The position numbers were made by a program, and so were the translations under genes. Of a DNA stretch of 64,000 bases, positions 8,960 to 18,174 are shown piece after piece. Source of the stretch: Psychrobacter urativorans (GTDB taxonomy: Bacteria > Pseudomonadota > Gammaproteobacteria > Pseudomonadales > Moraxellaceae); the NCBI RefSeq assembly GCF_904846695.1, contig NZ_CAJHBR010000010.1, positions 47,894 through 111,893 on the forward strand, written 5' to 3'. The stretch's first letter is position 1. Each line of letters opens with the position of its first letter. Under the pieces are notes generated by a model. That model ran no database searches, was not told the DNA's origin, and saw nothing but the letters and a program-made list of their open reading frames with translations.

Positions 8960-10759
8960 ATGATTGTTAATAAAGTAGATAAACCGCAACATGCTTGGCT
9001 ACCAGTAGATAGTGACGTGTGCCCTTTATCAGTCAATGCTGCTCATAAATACCATCAATCTAACCAAGCTAACCTTATAGCTGAGCTAAAATTAGCTGAG
9101 TCAAAACCTGTTGAAAAAATAATGCCCCCAATACAACTAAGCTTTCAGCTGATGACTTGTGCTGAGCCCCCAGAGATGGTGATTGCTTCTATCGAGTCCC
9201 TATTAGCAATTAAAGCGCCCGATGATGAAATACTTATTATTGATAATAATAATACAGCCGTTGAGCTATATCAGCCATTAGCAGATTTTTGCAATAGTTT
9301 GCATCAGCAGCTAAAAGTACGCTTTTATCACGTTGATACAGTGGCAGGCTTTAAAGCGGGCGCTTTAAATTTAGCTTTACAACTAATGGATGCTCAATCA
9401 ACGCATATAGTAGTAGTCGATAGCGACTACCAAGCATTACCGCATAGTCGCAGCGCCATAGCGGCCGCCATTCACAACTATCCTGATTGTGCTTTATTGC
9501 AATTCCCGCAGTTTTATCGTGATGCTGAGCGCCTAGAAGTAGATAGCGAGCTTAATCACTACTTTAATTACCATCTCTACCGTAGATTTAATAGACAACG
9601 TGCCTTATCGACAGGGACTTACGCGGTTATTCAATACCCAGCGCTGATTCAGTTAGGGGGTTGGTCAGGGGCCTCGATCACTGAAGATGCCCAGATGGGG
9701 GTGTTAATGCACAAGCAAGGTCTACGCAGTCAGTTTATACCTGAAGTGATAGCTACTGGGCTACTGCCTACTACTATCAGTGATTTGATGAATCAACGAC
9801 GACGTTGGATCTATGGTAATGCGCAAGTGCTAAAAGGCTATGCTGATATAGCGTCAGCGCCTGTACTAAAGGCATTAACCCAGCGGTCATCAAAGCCAAC
9901 TCTATCAGTGCTCACTAATACTGATAGCGACACTTTTACTCAACGCCTAGCTTATAGAAGAGCGCATTTTTCGCAGTTAAGTGCTTGGATAAATGCTACG
10001 GGTATTTTTATACTGCTACAAGCTATTACTTTGCTGTTGTTATTGGTAGCAGTAGTGACTCAAAGCCGGTTTGATACTAATTTAGTTTTAGCGCCCCTTT
10101 ACTTAGTCTATGCCAGCTATGGGATTTATTTAACTAGACGTCTATGGGCTTATTGGCATGACGAGTCGCCTTTAAATAGGCAATTGAACCCAGCTATGGC
10201 TAGTACTAGCGCTAGTCAACGCTTAAGAGTTTGGGTGTTACATCTTAATTTTTGGGAGCTGGGAGCTTTGTCTTGGTTGCCCGTACTTTGGGGACGTAAC
10301 AAGCCTTTTATTTGTACTCCTAAGCTAACTATAGAGCGTAACCCGCGCGCGCTTTTGTTAGAAAATATCTTCGCCCTTCCCAAACTATTGTTAGTGCTAA
10401 ACCTGATAACGGCTTTTATAGTATCGCCATTCTCAGCATTATATTCGCCGTTGTTATTTGCTTGTGCGCTTAGTGTTTGTCTACTAAAGATTTGGGCGGC
10501 AAAAGTGATGCTAACCAATTACGCTTACAAAAATCCTGAAGTTAAATGCATTACTAAGCCAGTGTCTCAACTCATCATTAACCCAATTATAAAGTCTGGT
10601 ATAAGCACGGTTAATGACTCGTTAGCTGGTAGTCAGCAGCATTCAGCTCTTAGTTTAATATCTATTAATGATGAAGATGAGCAAGCTGCTGATTGTTTAG
10701 TTATCAAGCAGCCGTTAAATGCTGCCAAGACAAGTAATAACCATAGCGTAAATTCCTAA
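8960..10759 (+). CDS. Membrane glycosyltransferase, family 2 (cellulose-synthase/MdoH-like)
   Basis: 599 residues. The catalytic domain lies at about 55-300: a first Asp near IIDNNN, the metal-binding DSD at 154-156, TED at 241-243 and QRRRW at 279-283, the D, DxD, TED, Q(R/Q)xRW set of processive GT2 enzymes. It is followed by membrane segments at about 346-365 and 373-392 and two more near 470-515. The cytoplasmic active site and membrane region suggest polymerisation or transfer of a sugar across the inner membrane, but neither donor nor product can be read. It opens a cluster of four glycosyltransferase genes on one strand. The N-terminal 50 and C-terminal 70 residues look unstructured. 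Confidence 0.85.
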   Translation: MIVNKVDKPQHAWLPVDSDVCPLSVNAAHKYHQSNQANLIAELKLAESKPVEKIMPPIQLSFQLMTCAEPPEMVIASIESLLAIKAPDDEILIIDNNNTAVELYQPLADFCNSLHQQLKVRFYHVDTVAGFKAGALNLALQLMDAQSTHIVVVDSDYQALPHSRSAIAAAIHNYPDCALLQFPQFYRDAERLEVDSELNHYFNYHLYRRFNRQRALSTGTYAVIQYPALIQLGGWSGASITEDAQMGVLMHKQGLRSQFIPEVIATGLLPTTISDLMNQRRRWIYGNAQVLKGYADIASAPVLKALTQRSSKPTLSVLTNTDSDTFTQRLAYRRAHFSQLSAWINATGIFILLQAITLLLLLVAVVTQSRFDTNLVLAPLYLVYASYGIYLTRRLWAYWHDESPLNRQLNPAMASTSASQRLRVWVLHLNFWELGALSWLPVLWGRNKPFICTPKLTIERNPRALLLENIFALPKLLLVLNLITAFIVSPFSALYSPLLFACALSVCLLKIWAAKVMLTNYAYKNPEVKCITKPVSQLIINPIIKSGISTVNDSLAGSQQHSALSLISINDEDEQAADCLVIKQPLNAAKTSNNHSVNS

Positions 10760-10810
10760 CAGTATTGATTATATTCTAGCGGTTTTCACCTCATTTATTT
10801 TGGATGTTTT

Positions 10811-12064
10811 ATGTCAGATATTACCTCAGCTATTAGCGCTTATGAGCATTTTACTGCCCTCAATGATCAGCAGTACTCCGATGGGCGCTCCACCTTACGA
10901 ATAGCTATCATAGCCCATTGTTTATATCCGATTGCCCAGCCCTATGCTGGCGGTCTTGAGATGATTACTCAGTTAATATGCGATGAGTTGACAGCGCAAG
11001 GTCACGAGGTATTGCTTTACGCCCATGCCCAAAGCCAGACTCAAGCGACATTAATACCGTTCCTCACTCGTGAGGAGTTTGAGGCTTTGGTTTATGATAA
11101 TGAGCATGACTCAGTGGGCATGAGCCGTGAGGAGCTCTATCAGTACTTAGCTTATCAGCGTGCCATGCATGACATTATCGTTCGTGATGAGCGGGGTGAG
11201 ATTGATATTGTTCATAACCATAGCTTACATCATATCCCAATGACCCTAGGGCAGGCTTTTGGTGCACGCAGCTTTACCACTTTTCATACCCCAATATTTC
11301 CTCAGCTACGCTTAGCATTATTAACCTTAAGACAAGGCACCTCTACCCAGTTCACGGCTATTAGTAGCCATCAGCAGCAATTATTCGCTGAGTTTGTGCC
11401 CTCGCATGTGGTCTATAACGGCATCGATGTGCAGTCTTTTACAGCGAATCTACAGCCTATTAATGATGAGGTATATTTTTGGTTCGGTCGTATTTGTCCT
11501 GAAAAAGGCACTCATTTATCGATGCAATACTGTCAAGCGGCTGGTAAGCGCTTAGTGATCGCTGGGCCAAAAAGCAATCTAGAGTATTTTGAGCAGCAAG
11601 TGGCACCGATGTTTGCAGCAGATGACAAACACAGCAAGGCTAACGGTACGCCAAAATTATTTGAGTACGTAGGACATCTTAGCAAAGCTGAGATCAATGA
11701 TTATTTATGCCAAGCCATCGCCTTATTGTTTACTAGTACTTGGGATGAACCTTATGGCTTGACCTTAGCTGAAAGCTTGGCTTGCGGTACGCCAGTGATT
11801 GGTTTCAATGCTGGCGCTAGTGCAGAGATTATTACTGCGGAGACTGGAATTATCGTTGATAAAATGGACGAGCTGGCATTTATACAAGCTTTTACTGATA
11901 TAAAAGCCATATCAAGGCAAGCCTGTCGCCATCGCGCTGAACAGTTCTGTTCGGTAGCTGCTATGGTTGCAGGATATTTGAAATTATATAGATCAGTGCT
12001 AGTAGCTGATTCGACTCTCGATACTAATAGCACTACTGTGCAAAAAATCAGCGCTGAGGGGTAA
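10811..12064 (+). CDS. Glycosyltransferase family 4
   Basis: 417 residues with the GT-B arrangement. The N-terminal domain has RIAIIAHCLYPIAQPYAGGLEMI, the glycine-rich acceptor-side loop. The C-terminal domain has the donor-binding EPYGLTLAE (E313 and E321, the EX7E motif) followed by SLACGTPVIGF. It transfers an unknown sugar from a nucleotide-sugar donor with retention. It begins 51 bp after the GT2 gene and ends 4 bp before the next, so the genes are probably one operon. HNHSLHHIPMT is the usual acceptor-facing loop. Confidence 0.88.
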   Translation: MSDITSAISAYEHFTALNDQQYSDGRSTLRIAIIAHCLYPIAQPYAGGLEMITQLICDELTAQGHEVLLYAHAQSQTQATLIPFLTREEFEALVYDNEHDSVGMSREELYQYLAYQRAMHDIIVRDERGEIDIVHNHSLHHIPMTLGQAFGARSFTTFHTPIFPQLRLALLTLRQGTSTQFTAISSHQQQLFAEFVPSHVVYNGIDVQSFTANLQPINDEVYFWFGRICPEKGTHLSMQYCQAAGKRLVIAGPKSNLEYFEQQVAPMFAADDKHSKANGTPKLFEYVGHLSKAEINDYLCQAIALLFTSTWDEPYGLTLAESLACGTPVIGFNAGASAEIITAETGIIVDKMDELAFIQAFTDIKAISRQACRHRAEQFCSVAAMVAGYLKLYRSVLVADSTLDTNSTTVQKISAEG

Positions 12065-12068
12065 GGCT

Positions 12069-13307
12069 ATGCGTATTGGCTATTATGCTCATCATCATGG
12101 TTCAGGGCACTGTCGGCAAGCGGATAAACTGGCAGCATTATTGCCAATTGAATGGCAACAGCAACTAACCGTATTTACTAGTTTACCCATTGATGCTTAT
12201 CGCTTTACTACTTTAACTGAGGCCCAAATCATTCGCTTAAACCCAGAGGATGAGCTAGCAGAGGATGTGCTGGCAGGACGGGCAGGGCAGTACTGGCAAC
12301 CAGCAGCTTTGCATTATTCTCCAGTAGGTAATAGCGATATCCAAAAGCGTAGCTGGCAGATTTTGGCGACTATTCAACAGCGTCAGATTGAGTTGATGAT
12401 TATCGATGTTAGCGCAGAAGTAGCGATGCTATGCCGTGCTTGTAGTGTGCCGTATCTATATGTGAGATTACCGGGTGAGCGCGACGATACTGCACACATA
12501 AGTGCTTTTACGGGTGCTATTGGGTTACTAGCTCCTTACCCGAGAGCGTTAGAGGCGGCTATGACCCCAGCTTGGGTAACCAATAAAACTTTATACTTAG
12601 ATTTTGTATCGGCTACTAACAGTGATCCGCTGACGTATAAAGCTTTTTTGCAACGGCTAGCTGATTTAGCTTTAGCTACTGAGCAAGCAGAAGTTAAAAG
12701 CTTGATAGACAGCGCTAGTGTAGGCGACAGCAAGCAACAGAATCAGCCTTTAATAGTAACGGTCATAAAAGGCTATGGCGGCCATCAAGCTATCGATGCA
12801 AAACTGCCTGCATTACGACAAGCTCTACCAGGAGCATTAATCATATCTTTAGGACCTATTAGTGATGAGGTGCGTCAATACGTAGATATTGCTACTGAGG
12901 TCGACGATGTCACGCCTTTTATTGCTCACAGTGATTGGCTGTTGATGGCGTGTGGACTGAATGCTATTGCTCAAGTCTATCGCTATGATACCCCGTTAGT
13001 AGTCCTACCAGACCCTAGGCCGCATCGGGAGCAAGAAGTGATGGCAGAGGCATTAATAGCAGCAGGACGGGCGCTAAGTTGGCAGCAATTTATAACGCCG
13101 CTAGCAGCAGGGCGAGTTCGAAGTACCGCTTCATTGCAGGCGCCGTTAACAGTAGAGGTACCGTTAAACAAGCACTCTATATCTAAGGTAGTTGATAATC
13201 AGACAACTGCCCAAGCCTTTATGGACAGCTTAGTGGCTTATAGTGGTAATAAACAGTGGTTTCAACAATGGCTACTGCCGCAGCTGCAACTGACCCCTGA
13301 TACCTGA
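12069..13307 (+). CDS. GT-B glycosyltransferase, MurG/GT28-like
   Basis: 412 residues. It starts with RIGYYAHHHGSGHCRQADKLAALLP, where the His/Gly-rich loop resembles the GGHxGH loop of MurG and related GT28 enzymes. A late ACGLNAIAQVYRYDTPLVVLPDPRPHREQEVMAEALIAAGRAL matches the donor-binding half (compare the GGxxTxxE and P..DQ..NA region of MurG). The donor and acceptor are unknown. It starts 4 bp after the GT4 gene. Its last codons fall inside a 14-bp tandem duplication, so its exact end may vary between strains. Confidence 0.7.
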   Translation: MRIGYYAHHHGSGHCRQADKLAALLPIEWQQQLTVFTSLPIDAYRFTTLTEAQIIRLNPEDELAEDVLAGRAGQYWQPAALHYSPVGNSDIQKRSWQILATIQQRQIELMIIDVSAEVAMLCRACSVPYLYVRLPGERDDTAHISAFTGAIGLLAPYPRALEAAMTPAWVTNKTLYLDFVSATNSDPLTYKAFLQRLADLALATEQAEVKSLIDSASVGDSKQQNQPLIVTVIKGYGGHQAIDAKLPALRQALPGALIISLGPISDEVRQYVDIATEVDDVTPFIAHSDWLLMACGLNAIAQVYRYDTPLVVLPDPRPHREQEVMAEALIAAGRALSWQQFITPLAAGRVRSTASLQAPLTVEVPLNKHSISKVVDNQTTAQAFMDSLVAYSGNKQWFQQWLLPQLQLTPDT

Positions 13308-13322
13308 CCCCTGATACCTGAT
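13290..13322. repeat. 14-bp direct repeat spanning a stop codon
   Basis: CTGACCCCTGATAC occurs twice in tandem (13290-13303, 13304-13317) plus a partial third copy CTGATA. The stop codon of the GT-B gene (13305-13307) is inside the second copy. Confidence 0.9.
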
Positions 13323-13394
13323 AAGCATCAGTTACTATAGCAATAAGCACGGCAGCCCCCTAAATCTATAGCTGTACCTATAAGCGAGCTTACT

Positions 13395-14378
13395 ATGACT
13401 AGCATTCACACTACTATTATTCCTATAAGCGTTATTACTACTTGCTATGGTCGTAACGGCCATTTGTACAATCTACTTAGTAGTTTATCGCAAGGTAGCG
13501 TTAGACCTAGTGAAGTGATTATCGTCAATGATGATGCAGACCCCGAACGGCTTGCCCAATACCCTCTAAATATTGTGCAAATAGCTACCACTGATTGGGA
13601 TGCTTTAGCCCAAAATCCTGAGTCATCAACCATAAATAAAACCTCTGATACTGGTTTTGATATTGGTCGTAATCGTAATTTAGGCGCTGCTAGAGCCAGT
13701 CATGATGGGTTGATATTCTTGGATGTGGATTGTATCGTAGCGTCTACTTTTATAGAGCAGTTACATAATAAGCTGCGAATTTATCCTAACGCACTACTAA
13801 TGGGGCAGCCAAGATATTTGACTCGTCCGTTAACGAATGATGAGAGCTTACAACTACAACGGGGTCAGTTACTTAGCACTAGCTTAGATAAGCTCTCAGT
13901 TTATAATCCTTATCGCTATAACTTTGCTGCGCCTGAGCTTGATAGCGACGCCACAGCAATTGAGCAAACCCAAGATTATGGTGCCTTTTGGAGTTTATGC
14001 TTAGCTATTAGCTATAAGCAGTTTGAGGCTATCGGTGGTTTTGATAATGATTATTTGGGCTACGGCGCTGAAGATACCGATTTTTCTTTTAGCGCACGCG
14101 CCTTAGGTGTTGATTTTTATTTGACCAATGATGTGATTTATCATCAGCAGCACAGTGTTTATCGACCACCGTTAAATCATTTATCCAGTATTGTTATCAA
14201 TGCCAATATTTTTTATGACAAATGGCAACAGTGGCCAATGGGGGGCTGGTTAGCGGCATTTGCTGAGATGGATTTAATCAATTGGCACACTGAGCAGCAA
14301 ACCGCTATTAGTGTGAGCCGTAAGCCCAGCAAATCGGAAATAAATGCCGCACATTATCCTGATGCGCCGTATGTATAG
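13395..14378 (+). CDS. Glycosyltransferase family 2 with GT7-type C-terminal motif
   Basis: 327 residues. ISVITTCYGRNGHLYNLLSSL and EVIIVNDDADPE are the GT-A nucleotide-binding start, and LDVDC is the DxD site. The C-terminal half has EAIGGFDNDYLGYGAEDTDFSFSARALG, matching the galactosyltransferase-like Glyco_transf_7C motif (GGFDE..GWGxEDxD). It is a soluble enzyme, probably adding a hexose to the same glycan as its neighbours. It starts 87 bp after the GT-B gene and faces the convergent unknown gene at 14428. Confidence 0.85.
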   Translation: MTSIHTTIIPISVITTCYGRNGHLYNLLSSLSQGSVRPSEVIIVNDDADPERLAQYPLNIVQIATTDWDALAQNPESSTINKTSDTGFDIGRNRNLGAARASHDGLIFLDVDCIVASTFIEQLHNKLRIYPNALLMGQPRYLTRPLTNDESLQLQRGQLLSTSLDKLSVYNPYRYNFAAPELDSDATAIEQTQDYGAFWSLCLAISYKQFEAIGGFDNDYLGYGAEDTDFSFSARALGVDFYLTNDVIYHQQHSVYRPPLNHLSSIVINANIFYDKWQQWPMGGWLAAFAEMDLINWHTEQQTAISVSRKPSKSEINAAHYPDAPYV

Positions 14379-14427
14379 TCGATTTACTATTTTTACTTGG
14401 CTAGTGCTGATATAAATAACATTGGCT

Positions 14428-15270
14428 CTAATACTGACGACTAAGCTGCACCTCTGCCGGAGCATTAGCCATCTCTTGACGTTCGAACGCCCAATTATGT
14501 CCTGACCAAAAATATCCGGTCTTATCTTCATCATTGAAGCCAAGCATCATAATCTGTAAGGGTGCTACTGAGGTTTGCAGCTGCTGGACATGCTGGCGGG
14601 CAGCCAACAACAGCCGATACAATAAGAACCCTGACGAAGGTGCAGAAGAGTGGATAGCGGTAAAGTTCGGATAGTCAGCGACTACTGGATGCCATTCTGA
14701 TAATACGCGGCAATGTTTTGAGCTATGCAGCAACTGGGTCAATGACGGAGGAATAATCAAAGTTCGACTTGCGGTTATAGGATCGTCAGCAGGCTTGGGG
14801 TCGTCGCTCGGCGTTGGAAATTGATAGCACTGATTACTAAACAATAGACCTAACGGTGCGAGTTTGGCCATTTCATCGATAGCAAGCACATTATTACTTC
14901 TAGGTGGCATACCAAAGTGCAGAAGGCTATCGCCGTTTTGACGAAAGAATAGTAATTTTGGCAGCTGGCGAGCTAACGGATTAGTAATAAGATAATCAGC
15001 ATGAATGAAGTCATTAAACAGCACTAGGATGTCAGTTGTTTGCAGCAATTTATCAAGGCTATCGCTAGTGATAGATGGGTTATTAGCCATACATACTATA
15101 CGTTTTTGATAAAATAGCGCTTGTTGTATCACTGACGGTAAGCTGTCAAAAGCGGTTTGTGCTAGGCTTATAGAGTCAAGGTTAGCCGTGTTAGGTTTGG
15201 CAACACTACAAGCGTCTGGCGAATAATCTAATGAGTCATTCGCTGAACTAGGTAAAGAATTATTGAGCAT
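14428..15270 (-). CDS. Unassigned protein, possibly GT29/sialyltransferase-like
   Basis: 280 residues, not firmly recognised. The first 40 residues look disordered. The block CMANNPSITSDSL…TTDILVLFND faintly follows the start of sialylmotif L (GNxPSL … D.V.RFN), and the C-terminal GYFWSGHNWAFERQEM is a distinct aromatic motif with His and Glu. These suggest a nucleotide-sugar enzyme related to GT29, but this is a motif impression only. It is convergent with the GT2 gene, 49 bp apart, and is the only member of the cluster on the minus strand. Confidence 0.45.
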   Translation of the reverse strand: MLNNSLPSSANDSLDYSPDACSVAKPNTANLDSISLAQTAFDSLPSVIQQALFYQKRIVCMANNPSITSDSLDKLLQTTDILVLFNDFIHADYLITNPLARQLPKLLFFRQNGDSLLHFGMPPRSNNVLAIDEMAKLAPLGLLFSNQCYQFPTPSDDPKPADDPITASRTLIIPPSLTQLLHSSKHCRVLSEWHPVVADYPNFTAIHSSAPSSGFLLYRLLLAARQHVQQLQTSVAPLQIMMLGFNDEDKTGYFWSGHNWAFERQEMANAPAEVQLSRQY

Positions 15271-15588
15271 AAATACAGCAGCAACCTAATAAGAGTTGAT
15301 AGAAAAGTAGGGAAAAACTAGCAGGCAATCCTAGGGTATGAGATTTGCGCTATGAGCTTTGCAGTATGAACTTTGCATTATGAACTTAAATAATAACGAT
15401 GATATTGTAACGCTTATGGAGTGAAGTTGTGGTTTTATAGCTAGCCCAAATGGTCATATAAGCCTCGATTAACAATGCCAGTACATTACGCTACTGTTTT
15501 GCTTATTAAGAGATATTACATAAGTTTATTATGATAAATAAATAGACCAAGCGTTGTACCACTACTAACTAAGTTAAGGAGATTATTG
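15271..15588. promoter_or_regulatory. Divergent intergenic region
   Basis: It lies between the 5' ends of the unassigned glycan gene and the PepSY gene and so should contain both promoters. The only clear structure is the 14-bp tandem repeat at 15337-15392. Confidence 0.4.
15337..15392. repeat. Four-copy 14-bp tandem repeat
   Basis: Four units of the form TATGARMTTTGCNN start at 15337, 15351, 15365 and 15379; the last is diverged at its end. It lies in the divergent promoter region. Confidence 0.85.
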
Positions 15589-16164
15589 ATGATAAGCACA
15601 CGCAAAAACCTTAAGGACACTGCATTAGCCACGGGCTTAATATTGGCACTAACTGCTGGTGCCTTGAGCACTGCGGCTAATGCTAGCAGTCTATCGAGTG
15701 AAGTAAGCGCTGCCCAAGCAACTAAAATAAGCTTAAAACAAGCCATCACTATAGCCAGCGCCCAAGCCGCAGGTACTCTAGTTAGTGCAGAGTTCGATGA
15801 TGATGACGATAATGCGCAAGCAGGGGTGTACGAGATAGAGTTCAAGAGCGATAGTACTAAGTACGAGATCAAGGTCGATGCTACCACTAGCAAGATTATT
15901 AAAACAGAAACTGAAAGTTCAGATAGTGGTGATATTGAAGACTACCAGACTCAGCGCAAAGCAAAAGTTCATATTATAGATGCTATGAATATTGCAGAGA
16001 AAAACACCAGAGGTCGAGTCATGGAAATCGAGTTTAAGAAGGATAGTGATTATAAAGATCATACCTCTTATTACGAAGTTGAAATCCTTAAAGGCAATCA
16101 AATCATTGAGCTAAACGTAGATGCTAATACAGGTTCGGTATTCGCTAAGAAAACTAAAAAATAA
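15589..16164 (+). CDS. Periplasmic protein with two PepSY domains
   Basis: 191 residues. The signal peptide ends near ANA-SS (about residue 33). Two PepSY repeats follow: ISLKQAITIASAQA…GVYEIEFKSDSTKYEIKVDATTSKII and VHIIDAMNIAEKNT…YYEVEILKGNQIIELNVDANTGSVF. PepSY domains are small periplasmic modules often linked to inhibition of peptidases or to membrane sensor and reductase proteins; the role here is unknown. An acidic run of five Asp follows EF in repeat 1. The ATG at 15589 is chosen over an upstream TTG because AAGGAG is 7 bp before it. A terminator follows at 16250. Confidence 0.85.
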   Translation: MISTRKNLKDTALATGLILALTAGALSTAANASSLSSEVSAAQATKISLKQAITIASAQAAGTLVSAEFDDDDDNAQAGVYEIEFKSDSTKYEIKVDATTSKIIKTETESSDSGDIEDYQTQRKAKVHIIDAMNIAEKNTRGRVMEIEFKKDSDYKDHTSYYEVEILKGNQIIELNVDANTGSVFAKKTKK

Positions 16165-16249
16165 GTATTAATAACCGTTAGTAGTAACCAACACTAAGTT
16201 GCAAAGACAGTTAACAGCACTAAGCTCAACAGTTGGTTATCAGCTATGA

Positions 16250-16285
16250 AAGCACTTATTAATTCAGTTAATAAGTGCTTTTTTA
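16250..16285 (+). terminator. Strong terminator after the PepSY gene
   Basis: AAGCACTTATTAA (16250-16262) and TTAATAAGTGCTT (16268-16280) form a perfect 13-bp stem with a 5-base loop, then a T run. Confidence 0.9.
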
Positions 16286-16507
16286 TTGCTTATATTTACC
16301 AGTCACAGCTAATTATAGCTATAAGCGCAAAGACTAATAAATCATCCACGTTCACTGTTTTTGTACGTTATTGTCGTGTTAATCACGTTACTATGAGGAC
16401 AGTTATTAGCAATAAAATTGAATATATTTGCCGCTGATATTGAAAAATACTTTTTAGACCCTCAAATCGGGCAACCGAATGCCTCAATAATGATAAAAGG
16501 ACATCCT

Positions 16508-17335
16508 ATGAAACGTCGTGCCCTATTAACCCTGGCGGTCAGTACACTATTATTAAGCGCTTGTGGTCAGTCTACTACTAATGAAGCTAGCACTGATGCT
16601 GCTAACAATGGTGAATCCGAGCTGCTACAACGCATCAATAGCGGTGGTACGATTAACATTGGTACGGAAGGCACTTATCCGCCGTTCAGTTATCACGATG
16701 TCAGTGGCAAGCTTACCGGTTATGATGTTGAAGTATCGCGAGCAGTTGCTGATAAGCTAGGAGTTAGCGTTGAGTTTAAAGAAACTCAGTGGGATGCGAT
16801 GCTGGCAGGACTAGATTCCAAGCGGTTCGATATGGTAGCCAACCAAGTCAGTCTAACCACTCCTGAGCGTAAAGCTAAGTATGATAAAGCAATGGCTTAT
16901 AGCTGGTCAGGTGCCGTAGTACTAGCACCTACTGATGATAATCGCTATAGCTCTTGGGAGAGTTTAAAAGGTCTGCGCACGGCGCAATCGCTATCTAGTA
17001 ACTATGGTGAGCTGGCAGAACGTTATCAGGCTGAAATTGTGCCTGTTGATGGTATGGCACAAGCCGTGCAGTTGGTCAAACAAGACCGCGCTGACTTTAC
17101 TATGAACGATAATCTAGCAGTACTCGACTATCTTAAAAACTTTCCAGACAGTGGTCTTGAGATTAAATTGACGGCACCTGCCAGTGAGTTACGTGGCTCA
17201 GGCCTAATCTTGCGTAAGGGTGATGACGCAGTAGTGGCAAAAATCGATGAAGCAATGAGTGCCTTACAAAAGGATGGTACTTTGACCAAATTAAGCCAGC
17301 AATTCTTTGGTGCTGATATAAGTAAGCAGGACTAA
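16508..17335 (+). CDS. Amino-acid (cystine-type) ABC transporter substrate-binding lipoprotein
   Basis: 275 residues from the ATG at 16508, which has AAAAGGA just before it and begins a proper lipoprotein signal ([11 protein letters not shown]…LLSAC). The longer frame back to a TTG at 16418 is not used. The mature part has [25 protein letters not shown] and [35 protein letters not shown], closely like the L-cystine binder FliY/TcyA, although other polar amino acids remain possible. It captures the amino acid in the periplasm for the following permease and ATPase genes. Its stop codon overlaps the permease start by one base. Confidence 0.88.
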   Translation: MKRRALLTLAVSTLLLSACGQSTTNEASTDAANNGESELLQRINSGGTINIGTEGTYPPFSYHDVSGKLTGYDVEVSRAVADKLGVSVEFKETQWDAMLAGLDSKRFDMVANQVSLTTPERKAKYDKAMAYSWSGAVVLAPTDDNRYSSWESLKGLRTAQSLSSNYGELAERYQAEIVPVDGMAQAVQLVKQDRADFTMNDNLAVLDYLKNFPDSGLEIKLTAPASELRGSGLILRKGDDAVVAKIDEAMSALQKDGTLTKLSQQFFGADISKQD

Positions 17336-18072
17336 TGATAGCGTCTATCCTTTCAGTATTGGCTGATTTACTGGCATTGCTGCCATTTATGACTCCCGAT
17401 CGGGCACAAATTGTCATCACGTCGTTTTGGCCAATGCTTAAGGGCGGTATCTATTATTCGATACCGCTGGCGTTGATATCTTTTGCAATAGGTATGGCTA
17501 TTGCACTCAGTGTGGCGCTGATTCGTATCGTACCGCGCACTAGCTGGATGCACCGCATTGCTTATCGCATAGCACGTATTTATGTCTCTGCTATTCGTGG
17601 CACGCCGATGCTAGTGCAGCTATTTATTATCTTTTACGGGCTACCGAGCGTAGGGGTCAAACTCGATCCTTTCCCTTCTGCTATTATCGCCTTTTCACTC
17701 AATATTGGCGCTTATGCCTCAGAGACGGTGCGGGCATCGATCTTATCCATCCCCAAAGGTCAATGGGAAGCGGGTTCGACAGTGGGTCTGACTTATTTAC
17801 AGACTTTTCGTCACGTTATTTTACCGCAAGCATTACGAGTATCAGTACCACCATTATCTAATACTTTTATTAGTTTAGTAAAAGATACTTCTTTGGCCTC
17901 ATTAGTATTAGTCACTGAGCTGTTTAAACAAGCACAAATAATTACTGCCCGTAATTATGAGTTTATGTTGGTTTATACTGAAGCGGCAGTCATTTATTGG
18001 GGTATTTGTCTGATACTGACCTTTATTCAAGGTAAGCTTGAGACTCGTCTTGATCGCTATGTTGCTAAATAA
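17335..18072 (+). CDS. Amino-acid ABC transporter permease (cystine type, TcyB-like)
   Basis: 245 residues with about five membrane segments. The HisM/GlnP-type signature is present: [22 protein letters not shown], the EAA loop [24 protein letters not shown], and [20 protein letters not shown]. It forms the inner-membrane channel with the preceding binding protein and the following ATPase. The start ATG overlaps the upstream TAA (TAATG), indicating translational coupling. The first 30 residues are an extra hydrophobic segment compared with short family members. Confidence 0.9.
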   Translation: MIASILSVLADLLALLPFMTPDRAQIVITSFWPMLKGGIYYSIPLALISFAIGMAIALSVALIRIVPRTSWMHRIAYRIARIYVSAIRGTPMLVQLFIIFYGLPSVGVKLDPFPSAIIAFSLNIGAYASETVRASILSIPKGQWEAGSTVGLTYLQTFRHVILPQALRVSVPPLSNTFISLVKDTSLASLVLVTELFKQAQIITARNYEFMLVYTEAAVIYWGICLILTFIQGKLETRLDRYVAK

Positions 18073-18174
18073 CTGCAATTTTGCAAGTCACTATTACCAC
18101 CTTTAGAATTAAGCACTATTGATTTTAAATAATGAGCCAATGTTTTTAGATCTGCTAAGCTGACAGGAACCCTT

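Noticed and set aside
16246..16437. 63-codon plus-strand ORF
   Set aside because: It starts inside the terminator of the PepSY gene and looks like random AT-rich sequence.
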